A stretch of 35,874 bases of DNA, taken from the IMG/VR virus record IMGVR_UViG_3300046332_000143, positions 1 through 35,874 of that record, one strand, 5' to 3'. Below, piece by piece: positions 26,550-34,115 of this stretch (position 1 is its first letter; each line of letters opens with the position of its first letter). This stretch comes from a virus. Both the position numbers and the translations under genes were made by a program. The notes below the pieces were generated by a model. It had not been told where the DNA came from and ran no database searches. It saw only the letters and a program-made list of their open reading frames with translations.

Positions 26550-26578
26550 CCATACTACTCCATCAAGGAGTAGTATGG
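26550..26578. terminator. Perfect hairpin between convergent genes
   Basis: CCATACTACTCC pairs over 12 bp with GGAGTAGTATGG around ATCAA. It lies between a plus-strand gene ending at 26548 and a minus-strand gene ending at 26587, and has no U-tract. Confidence 0.7.
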
Positions 26579-26586
26579 CTAGATCT

Positions 26587-26979
26587 TTATGTTGGCTTTA
26601 CAAAAGTTTCATATGACAATGACTGACTGCCTTGATCAGTTTCACCAGGCACAATGTCTGACACCACATGGTCGTTAGAGATAACTGGTGTTTCTCTTTG
26701 ACTGTCAGGCACTCTAGCTGTGGTCTTAGTAAGTATCTCAGAAAGACTCTTAGCTATACTCTCTTGTAGTCGTTGACCATTATCGTCTGATTTCAATTTG
26801 GCTTTACCGAGGATAGTCACATCCATAGTTTCCATAATTTTAATTAGAAAATAACGATCTTTAGGATTCTCAGGAAGAGCTCCATTTTTAGTAAGATCTT
26901 GGATCATCTTTTCTCTAAGAGAAAGACCTAGTTCCAATCGTCGTTTATCATCCAAATCAAGCAGGTCTTCTGAAGCCAT
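26587..26979 (-). CDS. Unknown small helical protein
   Basis: A 130-residue acidic protein: the first 90 residues are helical and charged (DDKRRLELGLSLREKMIQDL, ENPKDRYFLIKIMETMDVTILGKAKLK) and the last 40 look disordered. An excellent AAAGGAG precedes the ATG. The helical, charged N-terminal part would fit a small DNA-binding or oligomeric protein such as a terminase small subunit, but no helix-turn-helix is obvious. It is a single-gene unit divergent from the operon starting at 27056. Confidence 0.65.
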   Translation of the reverse strand: MASEDLLDLDDKRRLELGLSLREKMIQDLTKNGALPENPKDRYFLIKIMETMDVTILGKAKLKSDDNGQRLQESIAKSLSEILTKTTARVPDSQRETPVISNDHVVSDIVPGETDQGSQSLSYETFVKPT

Positions 26980-27011
26980 TACAGCTCCTTTCTTTATTTA
27001 GTTAGGTAATA

Positions 27012-27017
27012 TATACT
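27012..27017 (+). promoter_or_regulatory. Possible promoter motif before the 27056 operon
   Basis: AATATATACTTTAG matches the core of the three cassette blocks (YATACTTYA), in the gap between divergent genes and 39 bases before the first start codon. The upstream YCTTGT and the leader hairpin are absent, so the match is partial. Confidence 0.35.
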
Positions 27018-27055
27018 TTAGCTGTACACTGTAAGCTTTTCTTTATGGGGTTTAA

Positions 27056-27556
27056 ATGCTTATCATGAAAATTAAATCTTGGTTTCAAAAACCAAGAGAA
27101 CCAACACAGCAAGAAAAAACCATTGAACTCATCCAATACCTGAAGTCTCAGGATTACGGGTTTGTCTATTCATCAGATTTATCAATGTTTAACCTATCAG
27201 TAGTCAAAAATAATATTTCTGAATACATAGGTTACCTTAGAAAAATCAATCATCAACTTTTAAATGAGGAAGAAATATATCCTAGGAACGTTAACCTTAA
27301 ACGAAAGAATGTTAAACTACCTCTCTGGTATGTTTTAGATAACATCTTTATAGAACCTACTCAGTATACACTTTTGCTTCTCGATGAGGCAGAGTTATTT
27401 ATACAAACTTATTATAAGCTTGATCTTAAGCTTGATCGTAATTATACCGAAGATCACAATCTGAGAATGGTTGGAAGTCTTTGCGGTGATTTATTAACTC
27501 TTTTGAAAGAGATAGAAAATGTCAACACTAAATCCATTTACTCTGGATCTCAATAG
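27056..27556 (+). CDS. Unknown protein, first gene of a four-gene operon
   Basis: A 166-residue basic protein, mainly helical, without signal peptide or membrane segment. The start is ATG 27056 with GGGG five bases upstream; ATG 27065 is a possible alternative. Its end overlaps the next gene by 38 bases in another frame, which suggests tightly linked expression. No motif is recognised. Confidence 0.68.
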   Translation: MLIMKIKSWFQKPREPTQQEKTIELIQYLKSQDYGFVYSSDLSMFNLSVVKNNISEYIGYLRKINHQLLNEEEIYPRNVNLKRKNVKLPLWYVLDNIFIEPTQYTLLLLDEAELFIQTYYKLDLKLDRNYTEDHNLRMVGSLCGDLLTLLKEIENVNTKSIYSGSQ

Positions 27557-28262
27557 ACAAATCAAAACAGGAAGCGTCAACAGCATGCTCACTCGTCTCT
27601 TTATAGAGATGCTGAAGACTATGAACGTAGACACTATGATGTACGAAAATCGTATCGATCAGTATATCACAAATGCTGGATTACCTAAGAACATAAAAGA
27701 ACTGTCTTCGGTACGCGGTAACATCAAGAAGGAACTCTGTAAGCCTTCTATGTCGTGGAAAGTGTTTTTAAAATCTATGGTGTTCTTAGGTGTTAAAGAG
27801 TTTAAACTTTCTTTGCACTATAAGAATCCTTACAACGATATTCTGGAAAGCAATGAACAGGTATATGTTTTTGATTACAAAACTATCAACATGAAGTTGT
27901 TTGGCGGTACAGATCGTGACAAAGATGAAGTTGAAGAGACTAACGTTTTGCATTCTCTTTACCAAAAAATCCACCAATCCTTCATAGAGTGTGGAGTAAC
28001 AGAACAGACCATGATCGAGAACTATGTTCAAAAGACCATGATCAATACTGAAGACCGCGATTTATCTTCTATCAAAGGAAGTATGAAAAAAGAAATTTCT
28101 CGAGGTAATATGACCTGGAGAGTTTTTATCAAGGGTCTATGCTTTCTAGGCATAGAGCATTATGTAATAGCTTTAGAAGTACTGAGGTTCGATCGAAAAG
28201 TATTTCGAGTAGGATTCCCAGTCTCTATGGCTGCTTCTGATATAGGGAACTCAGATGAGTGA
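27519..28262 (+). CDS. Unknown protein with an internal duplication
   Basis: A 247-residue protein made of two copies of one domain, at about residues 24-100 and 144-220. The best-kept part is ELSSVRGNIKKEL followed by MSWKVFLKSMVFLGV in copy 1, against DLSSIKGSMKKEI followed by MTWRVFIKGLCFLGI in copy 2, exactly 120 residues apart. The basic, helical, tryptophan-bearing pattern would suit nucleic-acid binding, but no named family is recognised. GAAAGAGA precedes ATG 27519. It overlaps both neighbours. Confidence 0.75.
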   Translation: MSTLNPFTLDLNRQIKTGSVNSMLTRLFIEMLKTMNVDTMMYENRIDQYITNAGLPKNIKELSSVRGNIKKELCKPSMSWKVFLKSMVFLGVKEFKLSLHYKNPYNDILESNEQVYVFDYKTINMKLFGGTDRDKDEVEETNVLHSLYQKIHQSFIECGVTEQTMIENYVQKTMINTEDRDLSSIKGSMKKEISRGNMTWRVFIKGLCFLGIEHYVIALEVLRFDRKVFRVGFPVSMAASDIGNSDE

Positions 28263-28761
28263 AGATGTTAAATTAATTTTACAAGCAGTAGATGCTGCAT
28301 GTTTTAAACATCTTGTTATAAACAAAGATAAACAAAACGACAGAACTTTAAACGATTTCTTTGAACTATGTTTAGGGTTTGAATCTTTCTATTCGTTTAT
28401 GCCTACTAGACTAGATAACTTTTTTGATACAGTACATTCTAATATTGAGCTAAGAGATTTCATATTTGACATTGTTGAATCAATGACTTTTAAGTTACTT
28501 AGTTCAGATAACGATGTTAAACCATATCAAAAAGTTGTGAACACTATAGCTCAAACACTTTTGACAACCAAGAATAAAAACCAAATTGCTGGGGCTGCTT
28601 TTTTGTCAACCATTTCACTGGGTGACTCTGACGCCACCCAACTGGTTATTCTCCTTAAGAACAATCCTATTTTGGTTCTTTTTTATGTGGTGTCGCAAAA
28701 CATCACAGAACTCACCACGTTTAACACTTTGTATCTCAAGGACCTCACTGAGGGTAAATAA
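28255..28761 (+). CDS. Unknown helical protein
   Basis: A 168-residue, helical, leucine- and phenylalanine-rich soluble protein with no recognised motif. It overlaps the upstream gene by eight bases, and the next gene starts immediately after its stop, so it is an inner member of the operon. GGGAAC lies before ATG 28255. The hydrophobic segment near the C-terminus (LVILLKNNPILVLFYVV) is interrupted by charged and polar residues and is more likely a buried helix than a membrane span. Confidence 0.68.
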   Translation: MSEDVKLILQAVDAACFKHLVINKDKQNDRTLNDFFELCLGFESFYSFMPTRLDNFFDTVHSNIELRDFIFDIVESMTFKLLSSDNDVKPYQKVVNTIAQTLLTTKNKNQIAGAAFLSTISLGDSDATQLVILLKNNPILVLFYVVSQNITELTTFNTLYLKDLTEGK

Positions 28762-29637
28762 ATGGCACAAAAATCTTTGTACGACGAACTGCTTCGAGTT
28801 AAACAAGCTCGCATGAATAGCAACAATACTTCCGCACGTCAGGATGGCGGACATCGTAGAATGCACGATAATAACAATAAACGTAAATATCCTGCAAACC
28901 TGGATTTCATGAAACCCTATCGAGACGTAATGACTTTGTTAGAAGATGGTGTCGACCATATTAACATTTGGTCTAGCGCTACTACCGACATGGGTTCTGT
29001 ATTGGATCATGCAGGTCCTTTGCCACTTAACCATTCTGTGTTTGGTTACTTTGATACCATGACTGCTTTCTGGTATTACATTCAAAGTGAAGAACGTGAC
29101 GACCGAATTCGCGGCATGCAGCCTTTAGCTGCATATCGTTTTGGTAAGATGATGACTAGTCGCCGAGTAATTAACTTTCGCGCCATCATTGCCGATTCTA
29201 ATTGGCAACGTATTAAGTCTAAACCACTTCTGATCAAGATGTTGGAACAATCTGATTTGCCTTTTGATGCCTACCGTGTCAATAATGAAACTGGATTGCG
29301 TACGCGTCCGCCTTTCTTTGGTTGGCTGCTTTGGTCTTTTGAAGAGATCCGTAAAGCTATCAAAGAAAATCGTGAACCTAACTTTAGTTCTTTGCTAGAT
29401 CGTCGTAACAGCGACATCTATGAATTTGCTATCGTTCGTCCACAGAAGGTTTCTGTTAGCGAATCTGTTAAACCTGTAACACAACCTGTGGAAACACCTG
29501 TCGTTGCGTCTGCTGATATGAATGAAGAACAATCCATTCAGTTCCAACAAAGAGCCAGCGATGCTGATTACAACATCGATGATGGTGAAGTCGAAACTAA
29601 TACGGATGCAACACCAGCCGTAACAGACGTTAAATAA
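28762..29637 (+). CDS. NADAR-like protein, probably highly expressed
   Basis: A 291-residue protein. Residues about 65-130 show a pattern similar to NADAR/YbiA-type folds: INIWSS near the start of the domain, a DHAGPLPLNH segment, then FGYFDTMTAFWYYIQSEER with the aromatic helix, and RGMQPLAAYRFGKMM. NADAR proteins act on ADP-ribose-linked substrates, and some remove ADP-ribose from DNA or nucleotides. A flexible basic N-terminus (20-45) and a proline- and acid-rich tail (from about 235) flank the core. Codons are markedly C- and G-ending compared with upstream genes, a sign of strong expression. GAGGG precedes ATG 28762, and a U-tract terminator follows. Confidence 0.45.
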   Translation: MAQKSLYDELLRVKQARMNSNNTSARQDGGHRRMHDNNNKRKYPANLDFMKPYRDVMTLLEDGVDHINIWSSATTDMGSVLDHAGPLPLNHSVFGYFDTMTAFWYYIQSEERDDRIRGMQPLAAYRFGKMMTSRRVINFRAIIADSNWQRIKSKPLLIKMLEQSDLPFDAYRVNNETGLRTRPPFFGWLLWSFEEIRKAIKENREPNFSSLLDRRNSDIYEFAIVRPQKVSVSESVKPVTQPVETPVVASADMNEEQSIQFQQRASDADYNIDDGEVETNTDATPAVTDVK

Positions 29638-29640
29638 TTA

Positions 29641-29669
29641 AACAGGGCCTTAGGGCTCTGTTTTTTTTT
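29641..29669 (+). terminator. Rho-independent terminator
   Basis: AACAGGGCC pairs with GGCTCTGTT (one G-U pair) around a short loop and is followed by seven to nine T. It ends the four-gene operon. Confidence 0.85.
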
Positions 29670-29709
29670 GACGTTGTATCTTATAGTTAATAAACATAAG
29701 GATAGACCT

Positions 29710-30726
29710 ATGTCCATACCGTCAAAACGTTTCACTGTGTCAGGTGAAGAAACAAATATGAGCGTGACGGCTATTGCAGATTTAAAAGATACTTTTATTC
29801 GCAATAACCCAAATGCTGAGATTACAGAGTTAAGTGAAGATCTAGAAAGCTTCATAGAAGACAGCATGGCTGAAGTTCCTTCTGAGTTTGATGCGGCTAT
29901 AGATCAAGCTATACGTTCTACTAAAGATCTTATTGCTGATATTAAAGATGCTAATCTCTTAGATGTTAAAGAGATGGATAAAAGAATACAGAAGTTCTTT
30001 CCTAATGATCCTATAGCTAGATCAGTATTTACTCAACTTTCTGATAAATGTAAGAAAGAGCCTTTAAGCACAGATGGTTTAGGTAAGCCTTATAATCCTA
30101 GTGTAGCTTGTAACGGTAGAAAAACTAATACAAGAAACAATGATTGTAATGCTGGTAAGTATGGTGATATACTTAACAAACTAACAGGTGGTGCTTATGC
30201 ATCTACTTATGAAGATCTGAATGAAAAGTTAAAGAAGATTATAGCACTGGCTTCATTTGGTTACAAAATGAATATGTGCGGTGTCTTTAATGCTGTTACA
30301 TCCGATGCAGTAAGTAAGCCTATGCTCTCCAGGGCTTCTGCAGGCCTTTTAGGCATGTTAAGTAGAACGGGTAATACGTTGGGTGCCTTAGACGTGATAG
30401 GCGGTTCTGCAGGCCTTTCTCCTTTAAGAGAATTACCTGGCGCTATCCCTATGACCTTCTCTGCTTTTCAAATGCCCTTTGGTATGAAAGAGATAGACAT
30501 GCCGGATATGTCTGATCGTGTTACAGGAGCTGCTGAAATTCTAGATTCTGAATTTTGTAAAAAAGGAACTGTGCTTAGCATATCTGAGTACGGTGATTTT
30601 AATCAAGAGTTATCAACTGTCATGGATACACGCAGAATGGCTTTAAGTATAGATGAAGATAGTTTAGGAACTATACCTGATTCCGATCATTTGTTTTTGA
30701 GTGCTGCTTATAGCGCTTTAGCATAA
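29710..30726 (+). CDS. Probable virion protein
   Basis: A 338-residue protein starting at ATG 29710, preceded by AAGGAT; a longer reading from TTG 29668 would start inside the terminator T-run and is rejected. The first 120 residues are acidic and helical. A middle stretch contains four cysteines (CKKEP, ACNGRK, DCNAGK, MCGVF), and the C-terminal part is rich in glycine, alanine and methionine. No catalytic motif is recognised. A neighbouring giant virion gene cluster suggests a structural role. A 13-bp hairpin with a short T-run follows. Confidence 0.7.
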   Translation: MSIPSKRFTVSGEETNMSVTAIADLKDTFIRNNPNAEITELSEDLESFIEDSMAEVPSEFDAAIDQAIRSTKDLIADIKDANLLDVKEMDKRIQKFFPNDPIARSVFTQLSDKCKKEPLSTDGLGKPYNPSVACNGRKTNTRNNDCNAGKYGDILNKLTGGAYASTYEDLNEKLKKIIALASFGYKMNMCGVFNAVTSDAVSKPMLSRASAGLLGMLSRTGNTLGALDVIGGSAGLSPLRELPGAIPMTFSAFQMPFGMKEIDMPDMSDRVTGAAEILDSEFCKKGTVLSISEYGDFNQELSTVMDTRRMALSIDEDSLGTIPDSDHLFLSAAYSALA

Positions 30727-30729
30727 ACA

Positions 30730-30764
30730 CTAGATAGAGACCGTTAAGGTCTCTATCTAGTTTT
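30730..30764 (+). terminator. Terminator-like hairpin before cassette 3
   Basis: CTAGATAGAGACC pairs over 13 bp with GGTCTCTATCTAG around GTTAA, followed by TTTT. It isolates cassette 3 from the upstream gene. Confidence 0.75.
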
Positions 30765-30766
30765 AC

Positions 30767-30795
30767 CCTTGTTGAATATTTGAACCACATATACT
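30767..30795 (+). promoter_or_regulatory. Promoter-like block of cassette 3
   Basis: CCTTGT (30767-30772), a 17-nt spacer, then TATACT (30790-30795), followed by TTATCTGAGTTATC. It is the third copy of the block seen at 101 and 17599. Confidence 0.65.
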
Positions 30796-30820
30796 TTATC
30801 TGAGTTATCAACTAGTTTAA

Positions 30821-30836
30821 TCCACTTACCGGTGGA
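30821..30836 (+). promoter_or_regulatory. Conserved leader hairpin, cassette 3
   Basis: TCCAC (30821-30825) can pair with GTGGA (30832-30836). The loop sequence differs from the other two copies but the 16-nt span and the stem are kept. TAGGAG follows before ATG 30859. Confidence 0.5.
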
Positions 30837-30858
30837 ACTATGTATATAGGAGACACTC

Positions 30859-31764
30859 ATGAAAAACGGACTTATTATACGGTCAAATGGAATCAAAACT
30901 TGGTACGTTAATGATTTAAAGCACCGTGAGGACGGACCTGCTGAAGAATGGCCTAACGGTGATAAACATTGGTATCAGCATGGTAAAAAGTATCGCGCAG
31001 ATGGACCGGCTATGGAAAATGCAAACGGACATAAAGTCTGGTATGTTAACGGACTTATTCACAAAGAAGATGGACCGGCCCTTATACTTGCAGACGGTAG
31101 AATGTCTTGGTATAAAAATGGTGTGCGTCATAAAGAAGACGGCCCTGCTACTATCTTTCCCAATGGTGATAAACATTGGTATAAAGATGGAAAGAAACAC
31201 CGTGAGGACGGACCCGCTGTTGAACGTGCAGATGGTTACAAAGAATGGTTTATTAATGGTAAATTACATCGTGCGGATGGACCGGCTGTTGATTACTCTG
31301 ATCGTGCAAAGTTTTGGTTTATCAACGGACAGCGTCATCGTGAGGACGGACCTGCTGTGGAACAAACAGATGGTCGTATAGCTTGGTATTTTAATAACCA
31401 GCGGCATCGGTTAGGCGGACCAGCTTTACAACGCGCTAACGGAGATCAGCTCTGGTATGTACATGGTAAGCTGCATCGGGAAGACGGACCTGCTGTAATA
31501 TACGCCGACGGTAGCAGTGAATGGTATATTGACGGTGTTAAACAACCAACACCATCGATATACTATGCTTTTGGTCATAAAGCTTGGTTTCTTAACGATA
31601 AGTATCATCGAGAAGACGGTCCGGCTATAGAGCAACCTAATGGTTACAAAGCCTGATATAAAAATGGCGTATTGCATAGGTTGGGCGGACCAGCAGTCAT
31701 AGAAGCGGACGGAACTGAAAATTGGTTTCATGACGGTAAAAAAATAGTAACTCGTCCAGAGTAG
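30859..31764 (+). pseudogene. MORN-like 23-residue repeat protein interrupted by TGA
   Basis: The reading frame encodes about twelve tandem 23-residue units of the form WYxNGxxHREDGPAxxxxDGxxx, one (unit 10) shortened to 21 residues. The intact part is 265 residues and stops at TGA 31654-31656. That TGA stands exactly where every other unit has the tryptophan codon TGG, and the repeat pattern continues in frame for 36 more codons (YKNGVLHRLGGPA and on) to TAG 31762. A single G-to-A change therefore truncated the gene, or the stop is read through. Such repeats usually form beta-rich scaffolds for protein or membrane contact. The ATG follows TAGGAG. The product is probably still made in shortened form. 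Confidence 0.8.
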
Positions 31765-31765
31765 G

Positions 31766-31834
31766 ATGAAGGTTGAATCGCAAAAAGTTTTAGAAGCCAG
31801 GCGTGAACTTCATGCCAGAGCTTTATTTGAATAA
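31766..31834 (+). CDS. Possible 22-residue peptide
   Basis: ATG 31766 begins one base after the TAG that closes the repeat gene, and encodes a basic, helical 22-residue peptide (MKVESQKVLEARRELHARAL, then FE) ending in TAA directly at the terminator. A weak AGAG lies upstream. It may be a coupled small gene or chance; nothing supports a function. Confidence 0.25.
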   Translation: MKVESQKVLEARRELHARALFE

Positions 31835-31877
31835 AAAATACTCCCAAGCCCTAACAAGGCCTGGGAGTATTTTTTTT
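31833..31877 (+). terminator. Bidirectional terminator ending cassette 3
   Basis: AAAAAATACTCCCAAGCC pairs with GGCCTGGGAGTATTTTTT (one mismatch) around CTAACAA, followed by T. The minus strand also has a U-tract, serving the virion gene that ends at 31878. Confidence 0.9.
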
Positions 31878-34058
31878 CTATTGATTTCCTGAACTGTTAG
31901 TAGCTCCAGCTACCACGGAAGAATTAGCAACAACATTTTCAAGTACATTGCCTATCAATGTCCAAGATAAAGCTCCAGTTGTCATAGTGTCGTGAGTTAT
32001 AGACGCCCATTCAGCAGGTGATGTTATTCTATTACCGATCAAAGCTAATTTAGCCAATCTTATCTTAGCCTTAGGCATAGCAAAGAATTGACTATAAAGA
32101 TCCTGACCAGCTAATACAGCTAAATAATCAGTTAAGATATTATCATCATCTAAAGTCATTTCTACTTTATTACCAAACATCCCAGATGTAGTTAAAGGCA
32201 TGTGCATTATAGAAGACAAATCCACAATGTTAAAACTTACATCTAAAGCTAAGGCATTTCCTTTTGTATTAAAAGGAAGATTAGAAGTACCACGAGTTAT
32301 AGATAAAGATTCCATAATGCCTAGCTTGATTTGACATCTACCTCTGTCATACAGCTGACACAGCATAGGACTGCCGTAAGCAGATCTACCAGCAGCCATA
32401 GGCAAGGCACCAGCTAACAGCATACACAAAGGTATGTAGATATTCTGCATCTGCGACATTACGTTACCATACGGACTTATCAATTTGATTTTATAAGATC
32501 CACCTGGTAGCTTAGCATTTGAATTTTGCCAATGTTTAGGGATGTCTATATATCCAGCACTAGCTAAACCTTGTAAGAAATCAGACATGCCAAATGTAAC
32601 ACCACTAATAGCACCCATAGCTAAGTCTGTAGCAGCACCCATCACAGATCCAACAGCATTACTGAGGAAACCATCTGTTAACTTTCCATCAGCTAAAGAA
32701 AATCTGATATCTCTAATTTGAGAAGCAGTTCCATTTAGCTTTTGCGATAGTTCAGACTCAGTAGTTACGTTAGAGAAAGATTCAGACATAGAACCAGTAC
32801 TATCTACTTTAAAGATAGCAAATTGAGAACCTTGTCTAAACTCAGCATCGAAGTATTCTGCAAACTTAGCATTTTTCTCTTCTACTTGCTGACCTGTTGT
32901 TTCATCTATACGTGGATCTAGTTCAGTTTGTCTGCTAGTTAACACTGTTGTATTTTGCTGTGCGGAGTTCTTAGAACCGGATGACTCACTTGAATAATAG
33001 CTAGCAGCTTTTAATTTACTGTTTACCCAATTAAATAAATTAGTAACAGCTCCTGCATTAACCATATCAGTTTTGAACGTATCGTTTCTTTTCATTAGGT
33101 AACCATAAAAAGAATCATAATCATCCGTTTGAGCTTTTTCATATTCTGCTTCAAAAACTCTATTAGCAGTTCTCTGAGCTTTAGACGCTATAGCAAATAC
33201 GTCGATATAGTTAGCATCGTCTTCTGTAAGACCTGTAAAGAGATCAGGCATCAGACTGCGTATTTCTCTTAGATAATCTTGATCTAGAACAAAAGGTTGT
33301 CCGCCTAAGCGTTGATTAGAATCTTGTTTATCTCTGAGGATAGAAGGCATGATACCTCTATTGATAGCTACGCTATTTACAAGAATATTCACTGCTGACC
33401 AATACATGTGCATGGTAGGCTTAAGTGTGTAAAATTTAGTACTAGGTCTGCCAAATACAGCAGTAGTTACTTTACCTAAAAACACAGCTAGGGCGATCGG
33501 TGGGAATATGCTAGCACCAACAAACGTACCGGCGGCATCACCTAGGTTATAAAAGAAACCTAAACCCCTACCTGTCTTAGCTAACGTAGTCATGTTAGCA
33601 TCGTAAGCTCGAGTAAAAAAGTTTAACAATCCATTAAACTGAGGAACCCCAAATCTTAAAAAGATAGTTTGGCTAGGGTCATCTATGGCTTCTGAGTAGT
33701 ATCTACCCATGCCACAGTTTCTAATAGAACCCACAGTAGGTTGCCTGAACACGCTGATATCACGACCTTGTCTTATATCTGCATAAGGAGTAAAGCCAGG
33801 CCTGGCATTTATACCTATGTTATTACCTAGTTTAGTACTTGTATATTTAGCTGATGCTGAGGTATAATATCTATTAGCTCTATCAGCTTTAGCATAAAAA
33901 CCTTGAAAAGCAGAATCAGATACCATAAAGGATTGAGAGACCCACGATTCATCTGGTATAGCAGATAGCTCATCATTAACTGTTTGCTCTGTTCTGAAAA
34001 TACTTGTTCCGTCTTTATCTACTATTATGCTAGGATCTATGTTAACATTCTTTGCCAC
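31878..34058 (-). CDS. Large virion protein, probable baseplate or tail component
   Basis: A 726-residue protein starting at GTG 34058, preceded by AAGG. The N-terminal half is rich in S, T, N and aromatic residues; a hydrophobic stretch around 170-200 (GTFVGASIFPPIALAVFLG) and small-residue helices around 470-500 are present. The C-terminal 200 residues include YIPLCMLLAGALPMAAGRSA, then RGRCQIKLGIMESLSITRGT and ALALDVSFNIVDLSSIMHMPL, a beta-rich pattern that brings to mind tail-tube or baseplate-hub domains. It may interact with the lysin encoded just upstream. The exact role is unknown. Confidence 0.68.
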   Translation of the reverse strand: MAKNVNIDPSIIVDKDGTSIFRTEQTVNDELSAIPDESWVSQSFMVSDSAFQGFYAKADRANRYYTSASAKYTSTKLGNNIGINARPGFTPYADIRQGRDISVFRQPTVGSIRNCGMGRYYSEAIDDPSQTIFLRFGVPQFNGLLNFFTRAYDANMTTLAKTGRGLGFFYNLGDAAGTFVGASIFPPIALAVFLGKVTTAVFGRPSTKFYTLKPTMHMYWSAVNILVNSVAINRGIMPSILRDKQDSNQRLGGQPFVLDQDYLREIRSLMPDLFTGLTEDDANYIDVFAIASKAQRTANRVFEAEYEKAQTDDYDSFYGYLMKRNDTFKTDMVNAGAVTNLFNWVNSKLKAASYYSSESSGSKNSAQQNTTVLTSRQTELDPRIDETTGQQVEEKNAKFAEYFDAEFRQGSQFAIFKVDSTGSMSESFSNVTTESELSQKLNGTASQIRDIRFSLADGKLTDGFLSNAVGSVMGAATDLAMGAISGVTFGMSDFLQGLASAGYIDIPKHWQNSNAKLPGGSYKIKLISPYGNVMSQMQNIYIPLCMLLAGALPMAAGRSAYGSPMLCQLYDRGRCQIKLGIMESLSITRGTSNLPFNTKGNALALDVSFNIVDLSSIMHMPLTTSGMFGNKVEMTLDDDNILTDYLAVLAGQDLYSQFFAMPKAKIRLAKLALIGNRITSPAEWASITHDTMTTGALSWTLIGNVLENVVANSSVVAGATNSSGNQ

Positions 34059-34080
34059 GTTTATTACCTTTTCGGAAAAA

Positions 34081-34109
34081 GATGGACAGGCCTTTTAAGC
34101 CTGTCCATC
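34081..34109 (-). terminator. Hairpin between tandem minus-strand genes
   Basis: GATGGACAGGC pairs over 11 bp with GCCTGTCCATC around CTTTTAA. Read on the minus strand the stem is followed by CTTTTTCC, a short U-tract, so it likely ends the upstream lysin transcript. Confidence 0.7.
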
Positions 34110-34115
34110 TATGTT

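Noticed and set aside
28586-28816. 76-codon plus-strand frame overlapping two genes
   Set aside because: It lies within well-supported genes, is rich in C, W and F, and has no ribosome binding site.
29668-29709. TTG start at 29668 for the gene at 29710
   Set aside because: It would begin in the T-run of the preceding terminator; ATG 29710 has a good ribosome binding site.
30916-31381. Long overlapping frames on both strands within the repeat gene
   Set aside because: They arise because the 69-base repeats keep other frames open; they lack ribosome binding sites and sensible composition.
30859-31653. Regular 69-base repeats as a possible CRISPR array
   Set aside because: The repeats are coding, in frame, and differ by codon-level changes with no spacer structure.
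31654-31656. TGA recoded as tryptophan across the phage
   Set aside because: TGA ends several other genes in the window, and TGG is used for tryptophan throughout.
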